From Diphasiastrum complanatum (lineage: Eukaryota; Streptophyta; Lycopodiopsida; Lycopodiales; Lycopodiaceae), in contig CM055095.1 of assembly GCA_029204225.1 (NCBI GenBank), positions 39,918,141 through 39,982,140 of the forward strand: a stretch of 64,000 nucleotides of DNA. Reading direction: 5' to 3'. The translations under genes were made by a program, and so were the position numbers. Under the pieces are notes generated by a model. It was given only the letters and a program-made list of their open reading frames with translations. It was not told the DNA's origin and searched no databases. Numbering within the stretch: the first letter of the stretch is position 1; every line of letters begins with the position of its first letter. Shown here piece after piece: positions 10,567 through 21,311 of the stretch.

Positions 10567-11088
10567 ACCTAGGTTTACTAGGTAGCTTATCCCTTTGCTT
10601 GAAAATAAATTCATGGAAAGTAAAGAACCCTCTAAATAAATTATGCAGTTCTAGTTGGCCAAGGTTACATTATCAAGGATTGCTCTAAAATAGCTGTAAG
10701 CAACATAGGGATCAAAACAAACATTAATAACTACAAAACTGACACTCCAAACCTTGTATATTCTTGATATGGTGATAAGACCTCATCTAAAGAAATATGT
10801 GTGCCCAAAAGATGCTCCAAACATAGACACATTTAACAAAATAAAGATAATGTAATAATTTGATATTGAACTATGACATGCATAGATACACTTACGTACA
10901 TCTTTGTAAAATCAGCTTTCTTTTGCAATTCTGTGCTTTTCCTTATTACAAACCAGAACTAAATGAAACATTAGCTTACTGCATATGACTCATAAATAGG
11001 AGTTCAATTTTATCCTCGTAGATCTAAAATAACTCTTCATACGTGTCTAAGTTGATAGCAATATTCAGGACAACATTACAACATTTAC
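10567..11088. other. No recognisable gene
   Basis: AT-rich sequence without open frames of note. It could be intron sequence downstream of the exon at 11089-11166, but no splice acceptor with a coding continuation was found. Confidence 0.4.
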
Positions 11089-11166
11089 CTCATCAAAAGT
11101 TTCCTTGGAGGCTGCAACACGCACAGCTTCCTTAAAGATCTCTGTCACATCTTTGAAATTCCCCAT
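11089..11166 (-). CDS. Isolated first coding exon resembling syntaxin-18/SYP81
   Basis: On the minus strand an ATG at 11166 opens 26 codons reading MGNFKDVTEIFKEAVRVAAS and ending in DE, exactly before a good donor (GAG|GTAAAT). The pattern M-x2-F/R-D-x-T-E-x-F-K-x-A-V-R-x-A-A-S is like the N-terminus of plant syntaxin-81, the ER t-SNARE for Golgi-to-ER traffic. No second exon was found in the 520 bp before the hAT element at 10560, so the rest may lie beyond that insertion or be lost. The family call rests on a short segment. Confidence 0.3.
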
Positions 11167-13380
11167 TTGATTGCTCAAATGTGACAATACTGCTTACTCA
11201 AAACTTCTTTCCCCCATATTCCAATGGCTTGGATTAAATAGACGTGTAGTCGGAGTTCACAATTAAACTACAAATAGCAAGATATCTTCCCTGTAATGTG
11301 CAAATGGAGTAGTCAGACTAGATTGGATTGCATAGAACCACTAGCATAAAGTGCACATATGATAGTAAAACTAAACAGATGAATTGATGAATGTAAGCAT
11401 CAATTTTAAGGCCTTACACACGCTGAAAAAGCTTCACATTCATGTCATTCACTTGAATGAGGTAATATTTTTTGAAAGGATTTGTATTTAGAGAAGAGGA
11501 CCAATGTAAAAAAAGGAATTTCTCATTTCCAAATGCCCAAACATGAAACACCAGGAGGCTAAACATTTTTTTTTTATCATGAAATGCAGCTATCAATCCA
11601 GCCCAAAATTCTCAACCAGAAAATATACGACCCCAATCTCAGGCAACTTTGTTATGAGATAAAAAGGTGATAATTAATAATTAAAAAATCCTAGACTTCA
11701 AAAAATGACAACTCCATTTTTTTCCTTATGTAAAGCAGGTTGCTAATAAAGTTCATAAGAACAATTTGAAGAGCATATAGAACCAATCTTTTGAGTTATT
11801 CAACTTCACTTTGAAAATGATTCATATATAATGTTTTGAAATGAGAATGCATTTATACAAGAATGCTATCATATGCTCTCTAACCACTATATCAAAACTT
11901 ATAAACTCTTGTCTAGGTATCTTCAAAATATGAGCATCCTTATCCATGGAAAGCTACACAATCAAGGTGTTGGTGACAAAGGATACAACAAAAAAAGCTA
12001 CAAATTTTATAAATATGTAATGGGACCAAAGACACCAAGTACAAGATAAGAAAGCTCTCATAAACTTAAGAGGAATCCAACAACTTATAAGAGGAAGGTT
12101 TGTTGAAGCTAGCTATCATGTGCTGAACTGAAATTTTAGAATTATGAATCTCAACAAGAGCGGAGTCTAAAGTTGAATATCCCTTATGTACCTAAACTCT
12201 AGCAAAGGCAAGGTAGTAGATACATTGACAGTCAATCTACTTTGAAATGAGAAGAGTGTCATCAGTACACAATCAAGATAGACATAGCAATCATTACATT
12301 CAATTACAGTGAATTTGACACAAGTGAGATGCCAATGGATTAAAAAGATTGATGCTAGAGCTTAGCAAGCTCTTGTGTAGAAATTGGGTCAAACCTACAG
12401 AGAGAATGATCAACTCGGCTTGATATAGTTTTTTTAATCTTTGTGACTGGATAAAAAATGGGACAAAAATTTTCTAGAACTATTTTAATCATGCAGCAAG
12501 TCAATCATTCGTGTGAGTCAAATCCTGAATATTGTTCTATCATTAAGTGTCAGACAGGAAGATTATACAATAGTCAGGATGGAAGCTAAACTGCAGAAAC
12601 CAGCTACAGCAGTGGAGAAAAGCAATATTTAAAAATTTACTTTGCGTTGACAGAGATCATCTGGTGCATTGGAAAGTCGTAGTACATGCTGCTTTGCCAG
12701 CCATTAGGCTGATGTTTAAAAAATCGGATCTAACATAGAGGTTGGTAAATGGATAACGAAATTGCAAGAACTAGAATACGAAATCAGACCTAAGGGACCT
12801 AGGCACAACTTACTATTGAGCACACGCAAACTTAATAAAAACCTGTTGAAGATGGAAGGCAAAAACAAATCAACCCAAGCAACAGGGAGTGAAGCAGACA
12901 GGCTTAATAAGGACTGTGCTGAGCTGAAAATTATCTCAGGACCATGTTGCTGCTTAAAAATACCTCAGGGTTGATAAGGATTATTCAACTGCAGAAAACA
13001 GGCCCAGGGTTGATAAGAGACCCTCTAGGGCTGATAAGGACAATCCAACAAGAAATGAATTTATTCACATTGGCCTGCAGCACAGAGGTACAGTGACGCT
13101 GAAATGCAAGATGATGAGTGTGGGAGTTAATCATACTTTGTAAGGAGTGAAGCACTACCGTAGTCATATGAATGCTGGGCTCACTATTTGTCCACACGGT
13201 TGTTTCCTAAAGGATTGACTTTGGAAGAGAAAAAAACACTGAGAATGCAAGCTATGAAGTTTACTCTCATCGATGAGAAGTTTACTCTCACCGATGGGAC
13301 TCTGTTTTTTTAGATTCGATATCTTTTAGGACTGATGATTTTTATGGGGTCCGTGTTACCAGAGAGAAGTGCCGTTCATT
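11167..13380. other. No recognisable gene
   Basis: Noncoding-looking AT-rich sequence on both strands. Frames such as 12762-12974 have no family motif. If the exon at 11089-11166 is real, its promoter and 5' UTR would lie here; I see no clear TATA box. Confidence 0.45.
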
Positions 13381-13439
13381 GTAGAAGAATGTGATGATTC
13401 AATGTGCAACGGATAGTTCTCAAAACAATTAAGTACGCA

Positions 13440-14545
13440 TATTACAAGCAGAGTATTGGTGGCCCTAGATGTTCAAAGATTCGAATGAGTATAGCAAAAA
13501 GTGTCGTGTGCATTAAAGGCTGAGTAGGACCATAGTTCCCGTGAACCTGTGGACGATTCACCATGGTTCTTGGAACCGTACAGTGAACCGTACGGTTCAT
13601 AAAGTTTTTGACCAAGAACCGTGGTGAACCGTGAATTAATTATTTTTTTTTTTTTTTACCATAGGTTTTGTGGGGAAAAGGCCAAAAAAAATTAATTAAT
13701 TAATTACATGAACCGTACCACGGTTCATGAACCGTGGTACAATTCACCCCACGGTTCCCAGGACCCACGGTTCTGAGAACCGTGGGTTCTATGAGTAGGA
13801 CGAACAACTACAAAGAGATTGTTGAGGGTCATAATAGCCTTGATGTGTCTTGAGAAATGGGGAATGGACTTTGTGTGGAATGTCCACCCGTCTTCAATCA
13901 GCAGGAGAATTATATCACAGCGGCCACTGATTATTTTACAAAGTGGGTTGAAGAAAAACCGATTGGAAGGGATGTGACTAAGGAAGTAGCAAAGTTCCTC
14001 ATGGAAAAAGTCGTATCCAAAAGAAGTTAGTATTTTTGTGAGCCAAACAAAAAGATAGTTAACGAAAGCAATATCCTTTGAGCCCAATAAATCAACGTCA
14101 TAATTTAAAAGCCAACAACCAACTGGAAAGCACGAACAAGTATATACTAAGCATCTTAGGAAATTTATGTCCAAAGGAAAAAGAGTGTGAGATTTAAAAG
14201 TGAAATTGGCATCTTGGGCTTACAACACTAACTTCAAGCGAACAACACGTTACACTCCTACTTCTTAGTGTACAAAGTGCAAAGTGTATATCAACAAAGT
14301 GAAGTACTAGATTGGAAGGTATTCCCAACCCTGCAAAGCAGAAAGTCAACCAGTCAGAACAGTCAAGCATGTGGGCAATATGGCACTTTGATGGGGCCAA
14401 AAGGGTGTGGCATCATAGGCATCAGAACTTTGGAAGGATCACTGTATCTTGGTGGAGGATTCACATGTAACATGCAAGTACAAAGCATTGATTACAGGCT
14501 TGAAATTTGCACGGAAGGATCAGCAATAGCAAGATGGCTGAACTC
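13440..14545 (+). pseudogene. Ty3/gypsy integrase and trailing RNase H relic
   Basis: Left of the MITE, 13445-13522 reads AEYWWP-MFKDSNEYSKKC, the integrase HHCC finger. Right of it, about 13850-14030 reads EKWGMDFV and then ATDYFTKWVEEKP plus VTKEVAKFLMEK, the catalytic core, ending at a TAG (14028-14030). Around 14205-14290 comes WAYNTNFKRTTRYTPTS, the later integrase segment. From about 14386 the frames read FDGA, KGCGIIGI and, after a shift, YKALITGLKFARKD, which is an RNase H fold start (DGA and the later AEYxAL block). An RNase H after integrase is a feature reported for some Tat-lineage Ty3 elements. All parts are frameshifted, so the relic is old. Confidence 0.75.
13531..13793. mobile_element. 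hAT-type MITE 1
   Basis: A 263-bp non-coding element with ends CATAGTTCCC and GGGTTCTATG (complement CATAGAACCC). It is flanked by the perfect 8-bp duplication AGTAGGAC (13523-13530 and 13794-13801). The arms are built from repeated GAACCGTGG/CCACGGTTC palindromes around a T-rich core. It sits inside the old Ty3 integrase coding region. An 8-bp duplication is diagnostic of hAT transposition. Confidence 0.88.
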
Positions 14546-14599
14546 AGTAGGAAATTATAGGATTCGGTCAACTTTAAGGAGTACGCATTAGGGAAAGGA

Positions 14600-15728
14600 T
14601 ATAAAGATGTCATCGCTCGAATAATAACTAGCATAACAAAGACGACATGCAATCTTCAACCCTATGGAGTCCAACCACAAAGTCTTCGACCATGAACTTC
14701 ATCATGCACACGTGGACTAAATGCTACGGCATTTATGCTCAGCACCCTAGATTAGGTGCAGTCCACATACACAAAAATATGTCCACATTAGTTTTCGACA
14801 TCAATACAATGCCCGACATAGTGAGTTTCTATCGCTTCTTCGAAGGTTAAGATGGATGGCTTTGTTCCACTCTGACGAGCAAAAACACAAGGCCTGGGCT
14901 TGTTCCACTCTGCCCTGCTACAAACGGAAGGAATGGAGATTGTTGAACTAGAGTGGGCTTTGGGAAAATTTGAGAAAGACCTACGGAACCAGCTGAGGAG
15001 GTTTGAGTGTGAACTAGGCATCATGAGGGACCACGAGATACAAGCTCCCCAACTCCAAGCCACTTCTTTGACTCAAGCACACCTTGGCATGAGAAAGGAG
15101 AGGAGAGCCCCCGGCCCCTATAAATACTTGAGGAGGAAGAGATTGGCTATATGCATGGGATGACAGCAACTCAAGAACTCAAGTAGAACCATAGAACAGT
15201 GTTCTGAATTTTTAGGTCATTCTGGAGCGAAACTTGTTTTTTCCTTTTGGTTTTCTTTGTAAATTTTTCTAAGTGTCTTAGGGGGGAAAAAACCTAGAAA
15301 GTCTCAAAAAAAGGATAAGTAGTAGCTATTAGGAATACTAAAATATATGCGTATTTGCATCAGAACCTTCAACCATGTTTGCTTTGCTACATTTTTTGAT
15401 CACACAAAGCACTAAATAACATTGAACGACCCTTGTACGTCTACAATCTATGGTTATGGGACCAATATCAATGCATCTAGAAGATGTTTTAACATATCTT
15501 TAAGTCTTGTTGGGAATTCTTCTATCGATTCGTACGTTGTTGCACAACATACAAGGTATCATCTTTTGTCTTATATCCAACATCCACCTGCCCTCATTTG
15601 CTTCTTGTTGTCATTTCATTCCAATTATGGCCTTTTTGAATCATCAGCTTGCTAACATACAAAGTTCTATTGATGCATTGCCTACTCTTGAATATCTGTA
15701 ATACCTTCCTTCCCTCTTCATTCCTCCA
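14600..15728. other. Possible decayed LTR region; no gene
   Basis: Downstream of the Ty3 relic there is no coding motif. A TATA-like CCTATAAATAC at about 15117 and a segment (14655-14815) that recurs diverged at 18945-19080 suggest this was LTR sequence. From about 15420 the next Ty3 relic's gag end may begin. Confidence 0.35.
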
Positions 15729-18640
15729 TTGTCCTTTCTTAAGGATATTTCTTCTTCCGAACCTCCAGTTCTTGCTGAATGTCTTGCTTACCTTGCATAT
15801 GCTACATACGCTAGCAAACTAGGTCCTCATGACATTCATTTACGTTTACAGATTATTGGCAAGAAAATTGTTGCCTTAGTAGATACCAACACACATGCTT
15901 TTACTAGCATCGTACTATTTCTTGTATTCATGCTATGATTGCGGTTGCTCACTTTCCTTTGCGAATCAATCTTGTTAGTTCTCGTTCATTTTAAAGTACC
16001 CACATTCTTAAAGCTCTTCCATATGGCATTGGTAATTTTATTGGCCAAGCCAAATATATCGCTATTGAGCGATATAATATTATCCTTGGAGCTAATTGGT
16101 CTTTAATTGCCTTGAAGATGTTACCCTCGATTTGTCTAATCAGCATATTTGTACTACTCATGATGGTCATCACTATACTTTCCATGGCATTGATTCTCAA
16201 GCTTATTACCAAGGTTACAAGCCGATTCGAATCGACCGATTCGACCGGTTCGAACCGGCCAGGCTGGTTCGAACCGGGAAAAAAAAAATTCCAAAACAAT
16301 TTTTTGGCTTTTTTTGGGGTTTTTTTTTTTTTTAAATCTGGTTCGAACCGAAATTCAGTTCGAACCGGCTCCGAATGGTTCGAACAGTTCGAACCGGTTC
16401 CAAATGGTTCGAACGGTTCGACCGAGGTTCAAGCTTCGAACCGCGATTTGTGCAACTATGCTTATTACTCCCCCATTTCTACCAATTTCCAAACAATATC
16501 TACGAGGACTCCTTAAGCCTATTGCGCACCTATTATCTGTAATCATGTTGAAGATGATTCTTCTATGTCTTCCTCTTTCATTCTACCTAACATATCAACT
16601 TTATTGCACAAACATTACCTCGGTTTTAAGGAACCTCCCCATCTACCACCTTCATGTATGTTAACCATCATAAAGATATTCTTCCCAGTTTTGTCTTCTC
16701 ATCCTCCTTATCCTATGACTCATTAGGAAAAAGCTAAAGTCCAAAAACAGGTAGCCGATTTATTGCATCACATTGTGGTGCCTTCACAACGAGAATAAAT
16801 AGAGAATTACCAGTTTTCGATAGTAAAGGGGACATGTTTGAAAAAAGTGGAGTTGCTTTGAAGTTTGAAAACAGCCTAATGTTTTTGTAACAAAATCATG
16901 ATTCTTTCAAGAAAGAAATGTGATTCAATGAAACCTTAATGCTTAGCATATTTGGGAGGCTCAGCCAGGTACCAAATTGGCCTTCTACAGGTGTACTGAC
17001 TTAGGCACCATACCTGGTTCTAGAAATTTCTCTCTGAGATTCCCACTTGGCCAGTTGTGGGTATCCCTTCATCTCTGGATTGAATTTGGCAAATATAAGG
17101 CTACTCCTCGAGAGGACATGAGTTGGAGACTAGGTTTGACCAAGGATATTTATATTCAATCAGAGGAGCATTTTATCTCCAGATGCCCACCTCATTACAC
17201 TTACTCAAAAATCAGCCAGTCACTCTTTGGTCATTGATCGAGTTCGAGGATAAATCATGTATTGCTCTCATACTTAAAGAAATATCCATCTTTAATAATA
17301 CATCACTTCATACCAGAGCCCTGCAATATGCAGAGTCAGATTACCACCTTCTTCATGAGGAGACAAGAGGAAAATGATGAGTCGGATGACGACTAAATTT
17401 TTGCTTTCAGACATCAGATCCCACATCAGAGCACTATGCTAAGATGTCGATAGCCGAGAGTTATAGCCCACAAAGTATGACAGCGCCATAGGGGTCAAAG
17501 AGTTTAGAGACCTCAGCGACACATTACTCACTCTCATACTCAAACATCTACCATATCTATTGTTTCAGCAAAAATCTCTACTTTCTTCCCGTTGGTTAGC
17601 TGGAGGCACATGTTAGCCCAAAAGTTAGTTCATTCCACATATGTAGACTGTCAATCTTATTTAGTGTGTGAGTTTTATCATGTTTTAGCATGCTTATCAT
17701 TCATGAAGACGTTGTATACGGTTTGACAGTGCTATACAAACTTGACATGTACTTTTCAGGCCTTAATGTAGTTTAGGGTACTCAAAAAACATTAATGAAG
17801 CTTTCTTTCTATATTTATTTCTAGTTCTTCCTCTTTCGCTCTATTTGACATATCCTCTTTATTGCAAAACATTACCCCATTTTTGAGGAACCTCTCTCTC
17901 TACTGCCTTCACGTGATGTTAGGCATCGTATAGATCTTCCTGGTTTTGTTTCTACTTCTCGCCCTCCTTACCATACGTCTCCTCAAGAAAAAGCTTAAGT
18001 ACAGAAACATGCAACCAATTTACTGCATCGTGAACTTATAAGTCCTAGTCATAGTCCTATTGTTTAACTTGTTGACAGAAAAGAAATGGTATGAAGTATG
18101 TGTATGATTCATTATCTTATATGTAATCATTACCCTATTCCTAATATGAACGATCTTTTAGACCACTTAGGGAGAACTTCTCTTTTCTTTGATATTGATT
18201 TGCACACTCAATTATGCGTCCATCATTAAGACTAGCTTTTGACTACCTCAAATTCCGTGTTCTATCGTTTGGGCTTCCTAATGGTCTTGCTACTTTTCAT
18301 AATGTTATCAATAAAATTTCCAAACCCCTTGTTGGCTGAGGGCTTCTATGTCCTTGCTTATTTTGATGATATGCTTGTTCTTAGTCAAGATGTTGTGACT
18401 CATCTTGTGCATTTGAATTCTATTTTTCAGCTCAATTGTATGTCAATTGGTGCAAATGTACATTCGTTGTATCTCAAATTCTTGGTTTCTTTGTTTCTCA
18501 TGGCACTATGAGATTGAATCCCTCTAAAACCCATTCCAGTTAGACCTAGACTCGACCTTTCGATGCTCATGATGTACATATGTTTTTAGGTCTTGCTATT
18601 TATTTTTGTGATCATTAATCTCATTGGATGTAGCTTCAGA
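15729..18640 (+). pseudogene. Old Ty3/gypsy protease-reverse transcriptase relic
   Basis: Plus-strand pieces in changing frames follow the Ty3 order. The first is a protease-like IIGKKIVALVDTNTHAF at about 15860-15910, with the DSGA site altered to DTNT. Next comes IILGANWS and DVTLDLSNQHICTTHDGHHY up to the MITE at 16210. A reverse transcriptase N-terminus (EPPHLPPS, PPYPMTH, QVADLLHH) lies at 16558-16800. A second, diverged version of that N-terminus starts near 17815. It continues with HYPIPNMNDLLDHLGRTSLFFDIDL and the catalytic box AYFDDMLVLSQD around 18360, then FLGLAIYF near 18590. Numerous stops and shifts mean no product. About 1 kb of unassigned sequence (16800-17815) separates the two RT starts. 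Confidence 0.75.
16210..16460. mobile_element. hAT-type MITE 2
   Basis: A 251-bp element beginning CAAGGTTACAAGCCGATTCG and ending GATTTGTGCAACTATG (complement CATAGTTGCACAAATC). It is flanked by the perfect 8-bp duplication CTTATTAC (16202-16209 and 16461-16468). The arms consist of repeated TTCGAACCGG palindromes around a T-rich core, the same design as MITE 1. Its right end matches the candidate ends of the hAT transposon at 2990 and 10560. Confidence 0.88.
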
Positions 18641-18944
18641 CTTCTCATAACAATCTTCACTATTGCTTTCAAAAGAATAATGCTAGTGTTGACACTCCTT
18701 CACGTCTACCCACTTTCAGTTGTGCACTACCTACTATTATTTCTGCTTGGTTTGATGCACTTCCTGAAGTGTACTCTCATTTGCCTCATTCTTAAGACAT
18801 TTATCTTATTCCTAAGTCTTCCACTAGTATCCCTAATTATGACTATACACTTCTTTTTACACCCTAGCTCATTTTCAAAAAAATTTATATAAATCCATGT
18901 TATGTCCACCCAAGACAATACCCAACATAACAAAGAGACACCCA
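18641..18944. other. No firm assignment
   Basis: Possible continuation of the Ty3 relic, but without recognisable RNase H motifs. Confidence 0.3.
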
Positions 18945-19080
18945 ACCATAAAGTCTAAGACCATCAACTTCATCAGGCATAGCATGGACCAAATTCTACG
19001 ACATCCCTACTAACGTCATCAATGCCCTAGAGTCGCACGTAAAATGCACAAACATATGTCCCCATTAGCTTTCATACATT
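18945..19080 (+). repeat. Diverged repeat of 14655-14815
   Basis: Shared blocks include CCCAACCA..AAGTCT, ACTTCATCA and CAAACATATGTCC/CAAAAATATGTCC in the same order. They are probably pieces of the same LTR family. Confidence 0.5.
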
Positions 19081-19548
19081 TGTACTCAACCAGCATACTA
19101 AGCATACTCAATCATGATGCAGGCTAGCACAAAAAAGCAAAGCCAATCAAATGAATTGCCCGCTATCTCATAGAAAGAAGTAAAGAAATTTTATATTTTC
19201 ATCACTTCAGCTTGCTCAAGATCTAAACTGCTATTACTCTACTTTAGATTTGGACAATTGATAAAGCTTTTGCTGATGAATGAGTTTGTGATAACAAGAA
19301 TATTCAGATAGAGTATGTAATTCCATTATCAGTTGTGGCTGGAGGATATTAGAACATGCCATAAAATTTGGCAACTTATACCTGTATTAGCAAAATGACG
19401 TTCCGAAGCAGCGGTATTTTTGTCTTTAGGAGTTGTGTGATGGAGTGTGAAGAAAACATTTGTTCATGCAAAAAGCAGATATCAAGACTTATCCAATCAA
19501 AGTAAGTCATAGCTTGTTGCAAAGAGTAGCTTGAGAGCTACCTTTGCA

Positions 19549-19916
19549 TGTCACATGCAATGATCAAAGGCAAAGTTACAGCCGCAAACATTGTTTCCCA
19601 TCTTTTCCTAGCTTGGTCATCTTGCATGTGGGCATGTGGGTTGTGGATCCATTGGGATCTGAGCTTACGTTTGCCTATTCATGTTATTCTCTTTCCTAGG
19701 ACTCTAGTTAGCGATGCATGATTGATCTTGTGATAATGTCACATGCAATGATCAAAGGCACAGTTACAGCCGAAAACATTGTTTCCCATCTTCTCCTAGC
19801 TTGGTCATCTTGCATGTGGGTTGTGGATCCATTGGGCTCTGAGCTTACGTTTGCCTCTTCATGTTATTCTCTTTCCTAGGACTCTAGTTAGCAATGCATG
19901 ATTGATCTTGTGATAT
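19549..19916. repeat. Tandem duplication, about 188-bp unit
   Basis: 19549-19736 and 19737-19916 are near-identical, starting TGTCACATGCAATGATCAAAG. The second copy lacks 8 bp because the CATGTGGG direct repeat inside the first copy has been collapsed. Confidence 0.93.
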
Positions 19917-19971
19917 ACGTGAGTATATTATGATTTCATGATTTTTTGCATGCAATCTCGTTGGATGCAGG

Positions 19972-20163
19972 TTGAGATTCGTGGCGATAGATTTTCAAAA
20001 AGTATGCAACTATTGGGAATGGATCAGATATGGGTCTAGGATGCTTGCGGAGATAATTCCTATTTATGACCACTATGCAACCAACTCTCTACTTGTTAAG
20101 GAGAAGGCAGATGCTTGGTGGCAGCAGCTACGCTCCTATAATGGGAACGTGTTGCATGGTTGA
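19972..20163 (+). pseudogene. Possible retroelement gag fragment
   Basis: The frame reads YWEWIRYGSRMLAEI and then KEKADAWWQQL. An aromatic-rich stretch closing in A-x-x-WW is the pattern of the Retrotrans_gag core. The segment is short with no flanking support, and the similarity could be chance. Confidence 0.3.
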
Positions 20164-20429
20164 TAAAACTAGATCTAACCAGTCTAGTAGTTTGAGTCTT
20201 TATTTGTACTACATGTGAATGATTCTACACGATATAGCTTGGAGGGTGAAGCATGTGCCCAACAATAGGTCGTGACCTTGCCAAGCATAAATTAGCGTGC
20301 TATGTGATTGTTAGGGTTTTTAGCATGCATCCATCTATGGTGGGGCAGTTCACGTGACTTATATCGTGTTTACGGTGCTTGTGCTAATTTCTGCATTATA
20401 ATAAAATTTGTGATAAATTGTTACAATTG

Positions 20430-20744
20430 TTGATAAACATGTTTCTCATTATGAGGGATTTTGTAATCGTCATCCCCAAGAGTCAAGACATGTGCCACAA
20501 TGTACTTCTGGTGCTCATTTTTCTCATGTTAATGGGGATTATATTTTTCAAAATTGCTTGCTTGTATCAAGCCATACTTCTATTGGCCTTGTATAAAGAA
20601 TAGATTTGCCCAACCATCTTGTCTTCTTCAACATTGGCCTATACCACATCTACGATGGACCAATATTTCTCTAGATTTTATCTTAGGCCAACCTAGAATA
20701 GATTGTGATCATGATAGTTGTCTAGTTTTAGTCGATCAAACCTC
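20430..20744 (+). pseudogene. Ty3/gypsy integrase fragment
   Basis: The frame 20554-20750 reads LQHWPIPHLRWTNISLDFI then GQPRIDCDHDSCLVLVDQTS. This is the integrase start of the catalytic core (W-x-x-I-S-x-D-F-I-x-G-x-P) with its first aspartate. The upstream piece carries the FYWPCIKN finger remnant in a neighbouring frame. It may be the continuation of the Ty3 relic that ends near 18640. It stops abruptly at the hAT relic. Confidence 0.72.
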
Positions 20745-21311
20745 TACCTCTACCTGTATCGCTACCTTTGCCCCTGCCTTTGCCTCTACCTCTAGGTCTA
20801 CCAAGGCCTCGCCGGGCCACTGCTCCCTATGCATGTGATATTGGTGCTTGCGCCTAATAAGTCTCTAGCTTAACAAGCAAATCCATTAGGCTTACCCTAG
20901 CTTTGCTTACAAGTCGTGTAAGTTGGGCTTGTGTCTTGGTCAATGTCAACAAATCCCACATCCTCATGAATGTCCATTTCCATCTCATCATCCAAGAGCT
21001 CCTCCTCATCAAATCCCTCCTTATCTCCCTCCTCATCCTCATCCCCACCCTCCTCTCTTGCATACTCTACATTGGCCCTAGCCATGGACCTAGTGGTCCT
21101 GGGCTGCCTCCTATCATGTCGTGCCAACTCCCAATGATACTCTAAAAATATCTCATCATCAGCTGCATCCTCTGTTTGTGCATGGCCCACTGTAATGTCT
21201 ATGGATCGCACTCCTCGGGGTTCACCTAACCAGGCTTATCATCTCTCTGCATGTGCCTGACAAGCCTCAGGTTGATCATGCAGTGAACCAACCTGTTCAG
21301 CTAAGGAATGC
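20745..21311 (-). pseudogene. hAT transposase C-terminal relic
   Basis: Read on the minus strand from 21311, it gives LNRLVHCMINLRLVRHMQRD, the end of the hAT dimerisation domain (NRLxxLVxxHxNLRLR). After a frame break near 21230 it continues as DDEIFLEYHWELARHDRRQPR, a long Glu/Asp tail, and a Gly-Arg-coding repeat (the CTACCTCTACC series at 20745-20800 on the plus strand). The arrangement parallels the hAT copy at 4691-5051 and 9535-9928, so both are members of one family. The rest of this copy is missing. Confidence 0.7.

Noticed and set aside
13725-14174. Minus-strand 149-codon frame
   Set aside because: Antisense of the Ty3 integrase core; it also runs into MITE 1.
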